Assembly (NCBI GenBank): GCA_002483445.1
Contig: DLHY01000021.1
Location: 19,781-83,780 of the forward strand
Reading direction: 5' to 3'
Length of the DNA: 64,000 nt
Source: Blastocatellia bacterium UBA7656
GTDB lineage: Bacteria > Acidobacteriota > Blastocatellia > UBA7656
This document shows, piece by piece, positions 17,483 through 25,713 of this stretch (positions within the stretch are counted from its first letter, which is position 1; the number at the start of each line of letters is the position of its first letter). The notes under the pieces were generated by a model that had not been told where the DNA came from, searched no databases, and saw only the letters and a list, made by a program, of their open reading frames with translations. The translations under genes were made by a program, and so were the position numbers.

Positions 17483-18415
17483 CTAATTCGCATCCTTTGC
17501 TGTGGGCGCGTAGTACCCGGCTCGTGTTCGAGCGGCGTAGGAGCCGACCTTGACCTGAATCTTCCGCCACTTCCCGTCCCTCGTCGTGTTGGTCGGGTAG
17601 TAGCCGATGCTGTACTGCTGGCTGACTTCGCGAGCGATTTCTTTCATGGCCTCCCTGCACTGCTCGACATCCGTCGGAAAATGGGCGAGTGTTCCCGTAG
17701 CCTGAGCCAGCTTTTCCAGTTCCAGCCGCGCCAAGTCTCCGCCAATTCTCATGCCTGACTCGAACATCCCGACCGGATAGATCAGGACATCTGCTTCTTC
17801 GACGCGCTCGACCAGCGATCTGAAACCGTTTCGGCTCGCGTTGTCTTCTCCATCGGTCACGACAACGATAACTTTCTTTCGGTTCCTCCCATCCTTGATG
17901 TGATCCAACCCGAATGCCACGGCGTCCCATAGCGCCGTCTGGCCATCGGCGCGCAGTCCGAGCAGAGAGTTTTCCAGCTTGTGTCTGTCGGAGATGAAGT
18001 CCGACACTATCTCGACGCGGTTGTTGAAAGTGACGACGAACATCTCGTCCTTATCGGTTCCCTCGTCTACGACATGCGCTGCCGCCCGGTAAACGTCCCG
18101 CATCATTCCCATCATGCTTCCGCTGCGGTCAAGTATGAGTCCCCAACTGACCGGAGCTTCGTCCGAGTTGAAGAAGCTGATCTGCTGCTCAACCTTGTCT
18201 TCGTAAACGCGGAAGTTTTCCTTCCTGAGACCGAGAATCGCCCGCCCGCTTTGATCGGTCACCATAATGTTGAGCGAGACAAGGTCTGTTCCAAGCCGTA
18301 TTGCAGGCGCTTCCTGTGTCTGATGCTCGTGCTGCCCGACGACCGCCTCAAACACAGAGAGGAGCAAAACGGCTGACATTGTTGCAACTGTTCGGCCAAA
18401 GGCTGAAGGTTTCAT
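17483..18415 (-). CDS. Secreted VWFA-domain protein (TIGR03436 type)
   Basis: A 310-residue protein with a signal peptide (about 1-28), a beta-rich N-terminal part (VTDQSGRAILGLRKENFRVYED style, residues 50-75) and a von Willebrand factor A domain. The MIDAS residues are Asp96, Ser98 and Ser100 in LDRSGSM, with a threonine in DGQTALWDAV and Asp in VTDGEDN. This family is especially common in Acidobacteriota and its partners are unknown. The closing segment with QQYSIGYYPTN and GYYAP is typical. It lies ten bases after a CGDADAH paralogue, so it is translated from the same message. Confidence 0.85.
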   Translation of the reverse strand: MKPSAFGRTVATMSAVLLLSVFEAVVGQHEHQTQEAPAIRLGTDLVSLNIMVTDQSGRAILGLRKENFRVYEDKVEQQISFFNSDEAPVSWGLILDRSGSMMGMMRDVYRAAAHVVDEGTDKDEMFVVTFNNRVEIVSDFISDRHKLENSLLGLRADGQTALWDAVAFGLDHIKDGRNRKKVIVVVTDGEDNASRNGFRSLVERVEEADVLIYPVGMFESGMRIGGDLARLELEKLAQATGTLAHFPTDVEQCREAMKEIAREVSQQYSIGYYPTNTTRDGKWRKIQVKVGSYAARTRAGYYAPTAKDAN

Positions 18416-18425
18416 ACAACCCTCC

Positions 18426-18920
18426 TTATTCAGCGCGTTGAGAGATATTTTGTTGCGCGCTCAGTTCCGCGTTGATCCGCTCACAGTGCCGGCGGAATTC
18501 TGCGCAGCGACGCTTGACGCCGCGCATCTCAGCGACCCCGCAACTGCGGTGAAATCCGGCGACCGCTCCGGTCACTCGGTCAAATGCCTGGAGAGTTTGC
18601 TGAAGGTCGTTTGCCGCGAGGAATATCCCCCTTCTCAGTTCGAGCTTATTCTCGACAAGAGCCATCCCTTCGATAGGGGGGCCGACGGTCGAGAAGTCCA
18701 TGCTCAACATCGTCAGGTCAGCGCGCAGCCGCGCGAGGATTTCATTGCAGTACGTGTCAGTATCTTCGCGCCCTCCCTTTTGCCCCTCCCCGCTGCAACA
18801 TCGCCCTCCAAGATGCGCATCCGCATCGCCACACCTGCACTCGTCAGGTATATGTTCGACCGTTTCGGCCAGTTGAACAGCCTCCTGGTAAATGGATTGC
18901 CATAACTGAAACAGGTCCAT
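18426..18920 (-). CDS. CxCGDADAH-motif protein, paralogue 2
   Basis: A 164-residue protein. Cys28, Cys30, His36, Cys41 and Cys42 sit in IPDECRCGDADAHLGGRCC, matching paralogue 1 (16,402-16,842) in both spacing and residue number. A long helical C-terminal half follows, with another Cys in HRSCGVAEMRG. No signal peptide or membrane helix is seen. The ATG at 18,920 has AAGGAGGTAGTT directly before it, while an in-frame ATG 72 bases upstream falls inside the previous gene. The stop-to-start gap with that gene is two bases, indicating tight coupling. Confidence 0.75.
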   Translation of the reverse strand: MDLFQLWQSIYQEAVQLAETVEHIPDECRCGDADAHLGGRCCSGEGQKGGREDTDTYCNEILARLRADLTMLSMDFSTVGPPIEGMALVENKLELRRGIFLAANDLQQTLQAFDRVTGAVAGFHRSCGVAEMRGVKRRCAEFRRHCERINAELSAQQNISQRAE

Positions 18921-18922
18921 AA

Positions 18923-19657
18923 CTACCTCCTTCTCGAAGCTGATCGGACATCGACTCTGGAAGGAAGAGTGGGCCTGTAAATCAAGGCCCACAGAAAGTC
19001 GTAAGCCTCGTCTTCCATCCCCTCTTTCAGGTCGAAGTTGTAAGCCCTGGTCGGGCCGCCGAACTGCGGCTCGAAGGTCGTGATGGAAAATCTATAAGTT
19101 CCCTCGCGACTGATGCTTCGGATATCGGACACGCGCCATTGGCGCGAGTTTTCCGCCTTCTGAGACTCGTAGACAACCTTATCGTCGAATACGCGCAGCG
19201 TCCCCTCGCAGTCTCCTAACCTGTGGCGATGTCTGACCGCAAACTCGTAGATGCCTTTCTCTCCCGCATTGACGAAGCTTGTGGCAACAGGCCGCCCGAC
19301 GCGGGAGAGCAGAAAATCGCTCACCTCTTTGCTTATCTCTCCCTCGATCACCTTGAACTCGAAATCGTGGTCGCGTCCGAGTTTCACCTTGCTCGATTCG
19401 TAGGTCAGAATTTCAATCTTCGAAGTGGATTCGAGTTTTATCATTTTGATGTCCTGGTAGCTCCACTTCCTCGCGTGTCCCTTGTTGGCGGTCTTATACT
19501 CGACGCCTCGCTCGCCAATGGTCAGTTCGCCCTTGCAGGAGCGGTAGAGGTGGTCGTGCTCGACCTTGAAAGTAAATTCCTGGGCAAGCGACTGGCCGCT
19601 CAATGCCAGAGCTACAAACGCCGCTGCGATGATTGATCTGATTAGCATTTGCTTCAT
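18923..19657 (-). CDS. Secreted protein with a tandem duplicated domain
   Basis: A 244-residue protein with a signal peptide (about 1-25). It contains two copies of a domain of about 90 residues, at 26-105 and 130-215. Each copy shows the same order: F-x-V-x-H-x-H, then C-x-G-x-L, V-x-Y, R-x-W, DI-x-x-I and a closing strand before FE or YE. The pattern suggests a small beta-barrel or PH-like fold with two conserved histidines and one cysteine per copy, which could bind a metal. I know no function. It lies between a Spy-like gene and a CGDADAH gene with gaps of 12 and 2 bases. Confidence 0.75.
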   Translation of the reverse strand: MKQMLIRSIIAAAFVALALSGQSLAQEFTFKVEHDHLYRSCKGELTIGERGVEYKTANKGHARKWSYQDIKMIKLESTSKIEILTYESSKVKLGRDHDFEFKVIEGEISKEVSDFLLSRVGRPVATSFVNAGEKGIYEFAVRHRHRLGDCEGTLRVFDDKVVYESQKAENSRQWRVSDIRSISREGTYRFSITTFEPQFGGPTRAYNFDLKEGMEDEAYDFLWALIYRPTLPSRVDVRSASRRR

Positions 19658-19669
19658 AGCTTTCTCCCT

Positions 19670-20194
19670 TCACTGCACTTGCCAGTTGGGTTTCTGGGGA
19701 GCAGGCGTTGAAAGCATCGTCATAATCAACAGGTGTTGGTCGTGAGTGAGAACCTTGATTGCCTTTATAACGCTTTCAATCCCCGCATATTCAACATCGA
19801 ACTCAAGCGATTGAATCTCGTTGAGCTTCGCTTTCACCTGGGCGAGGTTTATCTGGTCACGGCTCAACAGTCGCTGCATCTCAGCCTCAGCCACTCCAAG
19901 ATCGGCCCTCTTTTCACCGGCAATCTTCTGGAACTGAAAAGCTATCTCGGTGATCTGTGACCTCTGCTCTTCAGTCATCTTTATCTGATCGCCGACGAGC
20001 AGAAAGAACCTCGACTGAATGCCGACCTCCATCAGGGTCGGCGTCAGCAGCCCCATCCCCTTGCCCATCGAGGCAGTCTGCGGCGAACGGGGAATCGCCT
20101 CCGGGCGTTGAGCCATAGTCGTGCCGCCTGTCACGAGCAGCAGGAATCCTCCGGCAACAATCAGCATCATTCGTTTAACAATTGCGCATTTCAT
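19670..20194 (-). CDS. Spy/CpxP-like periplasmic protein
   Basis: A 174-residue secreted protein (signal peptide about 1-30, ending TMAQ). The mature part is helical, with KMTEEQRSQITEIAFQFQ and a second LTHDQH motif, variants of the LTxxQ motif of the Spy/CpxP family. Family members act as ATP-independent periplasmic chaperones or as metal and envelope stress sensors such as CnrX and ZraP. Its place beside CusCBA fits the metal-stress role. The start at 20,194 has GGGAGG six bases upstream; another ATG 21 bases upstream is not supported. Confidence 0.75.
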   Translation of the reverse strand: MKCAIVKRMMLIVAGGFLLLVTGGTTMAQRPEAIPRSPQTASMGKGMGLLTPTLMEVGIQSRFFLLVGDQIKMTEEQRSQITEIAFQFQKIAGEKRADLGVAEAEMQRLLSRDQINLAQVKAKLNEIQSLEFDVEYAGIESVIKAIKVLTHDQHLLIMTMLSTPAPQKPNWQVQ

Positions 20195-20226
20195 ATAGCA
20201 CCTCCCTTTCATCAATAATCACGCGC

Positions 20227-22380
20227 CTACTTTTCGGCAGGGTCACCGCGCCGGGTCAGTGCGTCGGCGGCCCTGCCAGTTGCGCGAGTCCGGCTTTCTT
20301 CGCTCGCGCCCACTTCAAGCTTTGACCACGCCGCCATCACCGCAGGCACATACTTGCGAGTCTCCACGGGCAGCAAGCCCCGCCGCGACATCTCTTCAAA
20401 ATCTCGAATGCCTATGCTATCGATGATCCTTTGAACCCTCCCTTCGCCCGCGTTGTAAGCCGCGAGCGTGAGCTTCCAGTCTCCGAATCTGTTGTAGAGG
20501 TAGCGCAGGTACTTCGCAGCGGCGCGCGTCGAATGCTCAGGGTGTGTGCGGTGGTCTTCGCCCGGCTCGACCGCCAGCCCGTACCTGCGCGCAGTCGCAG
20601 GCATAAACTGCCAGATGCCTCGCGCTCCTTTGGGAGACAGGGCCAGAGGATGGAAGCCGCTTTCGATGAGCGCAACCGCGATCAATCCTTCGGGCAGATT
20701 CTCCTCGCGCAGTACTTGCTCGATCATTTCGCGATATGTGTTGAATCGCGCGAGAACGGATATGGAAAGCGATATGCGGGAGGGCGACACATCAGAAGGT
20801 CCTGACGGCAGGCCCATTTTCTTCTGCTCGATCGCGCCACGCTCCCCCTTGATTGAGCGGCTTATTTCCTCGATAAGAAAGCTTCGCTCCGATCCTTCGG
20901 CGATTATCTTTTCGGCTTCTTTGAGGGCTTCCGCCGCTCGTTCGTTTTCTCCCTGTTTCCGACGAGCAGCACTTTCACTAACCAGATTCGAAGCGGCAAT
21001 AGCTCGCTCGGCTGCGGAAGCGCGATCATTGATCGATGCTTCAACAGACTTCATAGCGCGCTGGACAGGGTCTTCAGTCGGTGATTGCGCGCGCGCAGTC
21101 GATTGAAAAGCGAGGGTGAGAAATCCGATGATAGCTGCCGCAAGCCCGATCTTTCGGCTCTTTGATCGCCTGTCGGTTCGACCAGCGCCGTTTTCCTGAG
21201 AGTCGGACTCAGCAGCCCGCCAGAAGATTGGGCCGAGCGACATCGATACCAACGCCGAGATCAACACTGCGTAGAAAGCCGATCCTTCGATCAGCCATCG
21301 CGTCACGCCGAATGAGAGAAATATCGCCGCCGTCTCTCCAGTCCCCAGTACTCCTGCGGCCACCATCTTAGCTTCCCTTCGCGACGCACCTGCCACGCGA
21401 GCGGCAACCAGTCCGACCACAAACCGCGCAGCAAGTACGACAAAAACCAGAGACACTCCGCCGAATGCGCCGGAGAGGCTGCGACCGTGCGATTGCATCA
21501 GGATCGAAATGAAAACAAGAGCGAAGGGTAAAACCGCTGCGGCAGGAGTGATCAATTTGCTAAATGCTGCCGTCTTGCTGCGGCTCAGGATTGCACCCGC
21601 GAAGAACGACCAAGTGTAAGCCGCAAGCATTCCAATCGCCGATACCGCGAGCGCCACGAGCAGCGCGAAGATAATCAGCCAGATCGCCAGCATTCGCGCC
21701 GTCGAGATTCGTCCTTCAGCCCGCTCCAGAAATCTGCTTGCGACGAAGTATGCGAATCCGAAGAACACTGCTACTTTGACCAGTTCGTAAGCTGCGACCA
21801 CTCCATAAGCGGACAGGCGGGCGGCTGGAATTGCGCCAAGCGCCGAGTACAGGTGCAGCCCGATCATCGCGATAAAGGTTATCCCTGCGGCTGCGCCTCT
21901 CGACGCGGCTGAAGCTATAAGGTCATTATCGGATGAGGCCCGTGAGAGATCGCCCGGAATCCACAGGCTTGTCCCGGCGATGGCGGCGGTTGTGACAAGC
22001 GCGTCTCCTGTTTCCATTGCCGCAAACTTCGCAAGCAGCGCGGCGATGAAGATCAACATAAGGAGACTCGCGACGACGACGGCAAGCGAAATGCGCCGCA
22101 CCTTCCACACATCTTTGCCATTGAACTGAAGGCCCGCCAGAAAAAGCAGTCCCACAACTGCTGCGTCTCGCGCAAAGCTCACTGCGCGGTCTGCCTCGAC
22201 GTTGCTCGCAAGACGTGTCCACCACTCGACGGGAAGCATCACGAATCCTGCAAAGATCACGAGCAGCGAGAGACCCAGCCTAGCGGATTGAGGAACCCCT
22301 CTGCGTCTGGCGAGCCTGCCGCAGACAATCAGCCCCGCGACTCCAATCAGTATGGTCGTGATCGCTATGAGTTTCTCCAT
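20227..22380 (-). CDS. Fusion of a cation:proton antiporter-like membrane domain with a lytic transglycosylase
   Basis: A single 717-residue frame. Residues about 1-390 are a CPA-type membrane domain with some eleven to twelve helices (note GLLFLAGLQFN near 77 and GTGETAAIFLSFG near 346). The Asp-Asp or Asn-Asp ion-binding motif expected in the fifth helix is not evident; SASRGAAAG is found there instead. Residues 410-432 look like an internal signal peptide ending ARAQ. A helical linker (435-510) and an SLT/MltD-type transglycosylase domain (about 545-690) follow, with catalytic Glu573 in LIESGFHP and AAYNAGEGRV near 640. No start codon near the internal signal could give a separate product. 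Signal peptidase might release the enzyme. Confidence 0.8.
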   Translation of the reverse strand: MEKLIAITTILIGVAGLIVCGRLARRRGVPQSARLGLSLLVIFAGFVMLPVEWWTRLASNVEADRAVSFARDAAVVGLLFLAGLQFNGKDVWKVRRISLAVVVASLLMLIFIAALLAKFAAMETGDALVTTAAIAGTSLWIPGDLSRASSDNDLIASAASRGAAAGITFIAMIGLHLYSALGAIPAARLSAYGVVAAYELVKVAVFFGFAYFVASRFLERAEGRISTARMLAIWLIIFALLVALAVSAIGMLAAYTWSFFAGAILSRSKTAAFSKLITPAAAVLPFALVFISILMQSHGRSLSGAFGGVSLVFVVLAARFVVGLVAARVAGASRREAKMVAAGVLGTGETAAIFLSFGVTRWLIEGSAFYAVLISALVSMSLGPIFWRAAESDSQENGAGRTDRRSKSRKIGLAAAIIGFLTLAFQSTARAQSPTEDPVQRAMKSVEASINDRASAAERAIAASNLVSESAARRKQGENERAAEALKEAEKIIAEGSERSFLIEEISRSIKGERGAIEQKKMGLPSGPSDVSPSRISLSISVLARFNTYREMIEQVLREENLPEGLIAVALIESGFHPLALSPKGARGIWQFMPATARRYGLAVEPGEDHRTHPEHSTRAAAKYLRYLYNRFGDWKLTLAAYNAGEGRVQRIIDSIGIRDFEEMSRRGLLPVETRKYVPAVMAAWSKLEVGASEESRTRATGRAADALTRRGDPAEK

Positions 22381-22394
22381 TGATCCTTTCTCCT

Positions 22395-25300
22395 TCAGTT
22401 CGCTGCGACCGGCGCTTCAGGCCCCGTGGTCGGGTGTTTTCTCACTTCGAAGTACCACTTCCAGATCTCGTAAATCGCCGGGTAAACCGCCAGTTCAAGA
22501 ATGAACGAGGTGAAGATGCCGCCGATCATCGGCGCGGCTATTCGCTTCATCACGTCCGCGCCGCTTCCCGTAGACCACATAATCGGAACAAGCCCCATGA
22601 ACATCACCCCCACAGTCATCACCTTCGGCCTGAGCCGCTTGACTGCGCCGTGCAGGATCGCTGCCTTCAGGTCTTCCTTGTTCCTCATCAATCCTTTCGC
22701 TCGCGCATCCTGGTATGCGATGTCGAGATACAGCAGCATGAACATCCCCGTCTCTGCGTCCACGCCCATCAGCGCGATCAGCCCGACCCAAACGGCGATG
22801 CTCATGTTGTAACCGAGCAGATACAGGAACCAGATCGCACCCACAGCCGAGAACGGCACTGCGAGGAGGATGATCAAGGTCTTTGCCACCGAGCGCGTGT
22901 TGAAATAAAGCAGCAGGAAGATGAGAAAGATGGTGATCGGCACAACCACGAAGAGGCGCTCCTTGACCCGTTCCATATTTTCATACTGCCCGCTCCAGAT
23001 CAGTTGATAGCCGGCTGGAAGTTGGACGCTCTCGCGGATGGCCTTCTTGGCATCGGCCACATAGCTGCCCACGTCGCGCTTGGAGGTGTCGAGGGGGACA
23101 ACGACGTAGCCCGCCAGGCGTCCGTTCTCATCCCTGATCATCGCCGGGCCGTTCACCAGCTTGATGTCGGCGATCTGCGCGATCGGGATTTGCGTGCCGT
23201 TCGAAGCCATGACGAAGGTGCGCGAGAGGCGGTCGAGGTCGCTCCGGTAATCTCTCATGTAGCGCACATTGACCGGATACCGCTCGCGTCCCTCGACCGT
23301 CGTGGAGACGTTCTCGCCGCCGATGGCTGACATCACCACGTCGTTGGCCTCATCAATGGTCAATCCGTAGCGGGCCAGCTCCTCGCGCTTGAGCGTGAAG
23401 TCGAGGAAGTAGCCGCCCGCCGTGCGCTCAGCGAAGACACCCTGAGAGCCGGGGACCTTTTGCAAGACCATCTCGATGTGCTCGCCGATCTCTTGCACTT
23501 TGGTCAGATCAGATCCCATGACCTTGATGCCGATGGGTGTGCGTATGCCCGTGGAGAGCATGTCCACGCGCGCCTTGATCGGCATCGTCCAGGCGTTTCT
23601 AACGCCGGGGATCTGCAGGGCTTCGTCGAGGCCGCCGGGGCCGTAGATCAGTTCGTCCGTCGTCTTATGATCCGGCCAAGCTCTGCGCAAAATCCCTTGC
23701 AGCCAGCGCGGCGCCCAGCTCGAATACCAGCGCGGCTTCTTCGGCCACTCGGTGTGAGGCTTGAGCACGATCACGGTCTCCATCATCGAGAAGGGCGCCG
23801 GGTCCGTCGCGGTCTCCGCGCGGCCCGCCTTGCCAAACACGCGCTCGACTTCCGCGAACTGCCTGAGCGTTTTGCCCATCACCTGAAGCAACTGCCCGGT
23901 CTGCGTGACCGATATGCCCGGCAGCGTCGAAGGCATGTAAAGCAGCACGCCCTCATCAAGCGGCGGCATAAACTCTGAGCCGAGTTTCTCGAAGACGGGG
24001 ATGGTCAGTATGACTGTCAGAACAGCAATGCCTAAAGTAGTCCATTTGAAGCGCAGCACCAGTTCGCAGACGGGATGATAGATTTTCATCAGCGGTCGGC
24101 TGATGGGATGGGTCTCTTCGCTGTGAATCTTGCCGACCAGCACGGCATTGACGATTCGAGCCAGGAAGCGCGGCCTGAATTTGTAAGGATCCATGTGCGT
24201 AAACAGCAGCCGAATCGCCGGATCGAGCGTGATGGCTAGGAAGGCCGCAATCGCCATCGAGAAGTTCTTCGTGTAGGCCAGCGGCTTGAAGAGTCGCCCC
24301 TCCTGCCCTTCGAGCGTGAAGACTGGAATGAATGAAACCGCGATCACAAGCAATGCGAAAAAGCTCGGCCCGCCCACTTCTTTGACCGCGCTGATAACGA
24401 CATCCTTGTAGCTGCCGTGTCTCCCCTCGGCATCCCAGTGTTCTAGCTTCTTGTGCGTCTGCTCGACGACGACAATCGCTGCGTCGATCATTGCGCCGAT
24501 GGCGATGGCGATGCCGCCGAGACTCATGATGTTGGCGGTCACGCCCATCCAGTACATCGGGATGAAGGAGATGATGATAGTGATCGGAATCGTGATGATC
24601 GGAACGAGCGCCGACGGGATATGCCAGAGGAAAATCATGATGACGATGCTGACGATGATGATCTCCTCTATCAACGTACCCTTGAGCGTCTCAATCGCCC
24701 GCTCAATCAGTTCGGCGCGGTCGTAGGTGGTCACGATCTCCACGCCGGGCGGCAGCGAAGCTTTCATCTCTTCCAGTTTCGTCCGCACACGCTCGATCAC
24801 CTTCAGGGCGTTCTCGCCGTAGCGCATTATGACAATCCCGCCGACGACTTCACCCTCTCCGTCGAGATCGCCGATGCCGCGTCGTATGTCCGGGCCAAGA
24901 GTCACGGTGGCGAGGTTTTTGACCAGAATGGGTATGCCTCCATCTTTGCTTGTGCCCACGACGATGTTTTCAACATCGGACACCTGCTTGATGTAACCTC
25001 GACCGCGCACCATGTACTCGCGGCCCGAAAACTCGACCAGTCGCCCGCCCACATCCTGATTGCCCTGACGCACGGACTCGACGACTCTATTGATCGGAAG
25101 GTTGTAGGCTTGCAGCGCGTTCGGATCGATGTTGACCTGATACTGTTTGACGAACCCGCCGAGCGGCGCGACTTCGGCGACGCCGGGAACGGCCTGAAGC
25201 GCGTAGCGCAGGTACCAGTCCTGGAAGCTCCTAAGCTGGGCAAGGTTGTTCTGTCCGGTCTTGTCGACAAGTGCGTATTGAAAGACCCATCCGACCGCCG

Positions 25301-25697
25301 TCTCGTCGCGGGCCAGTTCCACGTTTACGCCCTGCGGCAGTCGCGGCAGTATGTTGCTCAGGTATTCAAGCGTGCGCGAGCGCGCCCAGTAAATGTCCGT
25401 TCCGTCTTCAAAGATGATGTAGACATAGGAATAACCGAAGTCGGAGAACCCGCGAATGTCTTTGACCTTAGGCACGCCGAGCAGCGACGAGATGATCGGG
25501 TAGGTCACCTGGTCTTCCATGATGTCGGGGCTGCGGTCCCAGCGTGAGTAGATGATCACCTGCGTATCCGACAGGTCGGGTATCGCGTCGAGCGTGATGT
25601 TTTTTATTGACCACAGCCCTCCGAGCGTCGCCATCCCGATGAAGAGGAAGACGATGAATTTGTTGTGCGCGCAGGCTTCGATGATCCTGTTAATCAT
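22395..25697 (-). CDS. cusA: Heavy-metal RND efflux pump, CusA type
   Basis: A 1100-residue RND transporter with twelve helices and two large periplasmic loops. The proton-relay Asp405 lies in IAIGAMIDAAIVVVE. The three methionines that carry Cu(I)/Ag(I) in CusA are present: Met588 (LLYMPST), Met638/639 (PFSMMETV) and Met713 (VDMLSTGI), so monovalent copper or silver is the likely substrate, not the divalent ions of CzcA. It expels metal through the adaptor and TolC-like channel encoded just upstream. The ATG at 25,697 has AGGAGA eight bases upstream. The gap to the adaptor gene is 16 bases. Confidence 0.95.
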   Translation of the reverse strand: MINRIIEACAHNKFIVFLFIGMATLGGLWSIKNITLDAIPDLSDTQVIIYSRWDRSPDIMEDQVTYPIISSLLGVPKVKDIRGFSDFGYSYVYIIFEDGTDIYWARSRTLEYLSNILPRLPQGVNVELARDETAVGWVFQYALVDKTGQNNLAQLRSFQDWYLRYALQAVPGVAEVAPLGGFVKQYQVNIDPNALQAYNLPINRVVESVRQGNQDVGGRLVEFSGREYMVRGRGYIKQVSDVENIVVGTSKDGGIPILVKNLATVTLGPDIRRGIGDLDGEGEVVGGIVIMRYGENALKVIERVRTKLEEMKASLPPGVEIVTTYDRAELIERAIETLKGTLIEEIIIVSIVIMIFLWHIPSALVPIITIPITIIISFIPMYWMGVTANIMSLGGIAIAIGAMIDAAIVVVEQTHKKLEHWDAEGRHGSYKDVVISAVKEVGGPSFFALLVIAVSFIPVFTLEGQEGRLFKPLAYTKNFSMAIAAFLAITLDPAIRLLFTHMDPYKFRPRFLARIVNAVLVGKIHSEETHPISRPLMKIYHPVCELVLRFKWTTLGIAVLTVILTIPVFEKLGSEFMPPLDEGVLLYMPSTLPGISVTQTGQLLQVMGKTLRQFAEVERVFGKAGRAETATDPAPFSMMETVIVLKPHTEWPKKPRWYSSWAPRWLQGILRRAWPDHKTTDELIYGPGGLDEALQIPGVRNAWTMPIKARVDMLSTGIRTPIGIKVMGSDLTKVQEIGEHIEMVLQKVPGSQGVFAERTAGGYFLDFTLKREELARYGLTIDEANDVVMSAIGGENVSTTVEGRERYPVNVRYMRDYRSDLDRLSRTFVMASNGTQIPIAQIADIKLVNGPAMIRDENGRLAGYVVVPLDTSKRDVGSYVADAKKAIRESVQLPAGYQLIWSGQYENMERVKERLFVVVPITIFLIFLLLYFNTRSVAKTLIILLAVPFSAVGAIWFLYLLGYNMSIAVWVGLIALMGVDAETGMFMLLYLDIAYQDARAKGLMRNKEDLKAAILHGAVKRLRPKVMTVGVMFMGLVPIMWSTGSGADVMKRIAAPMIGGIFTSFILELAVYPAIYEIWKWYFEVRKHPTTGPEAPVAAN

Positions 25698-25713
25698 GGT
25701 CGATCTCCTGATC

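Noticed and set aside
24453..25547. A 364-residue plus-strand open frame
   Set aside because: It lies antisense inside cusA, which has all RND motifs; a shadow of codon bias.
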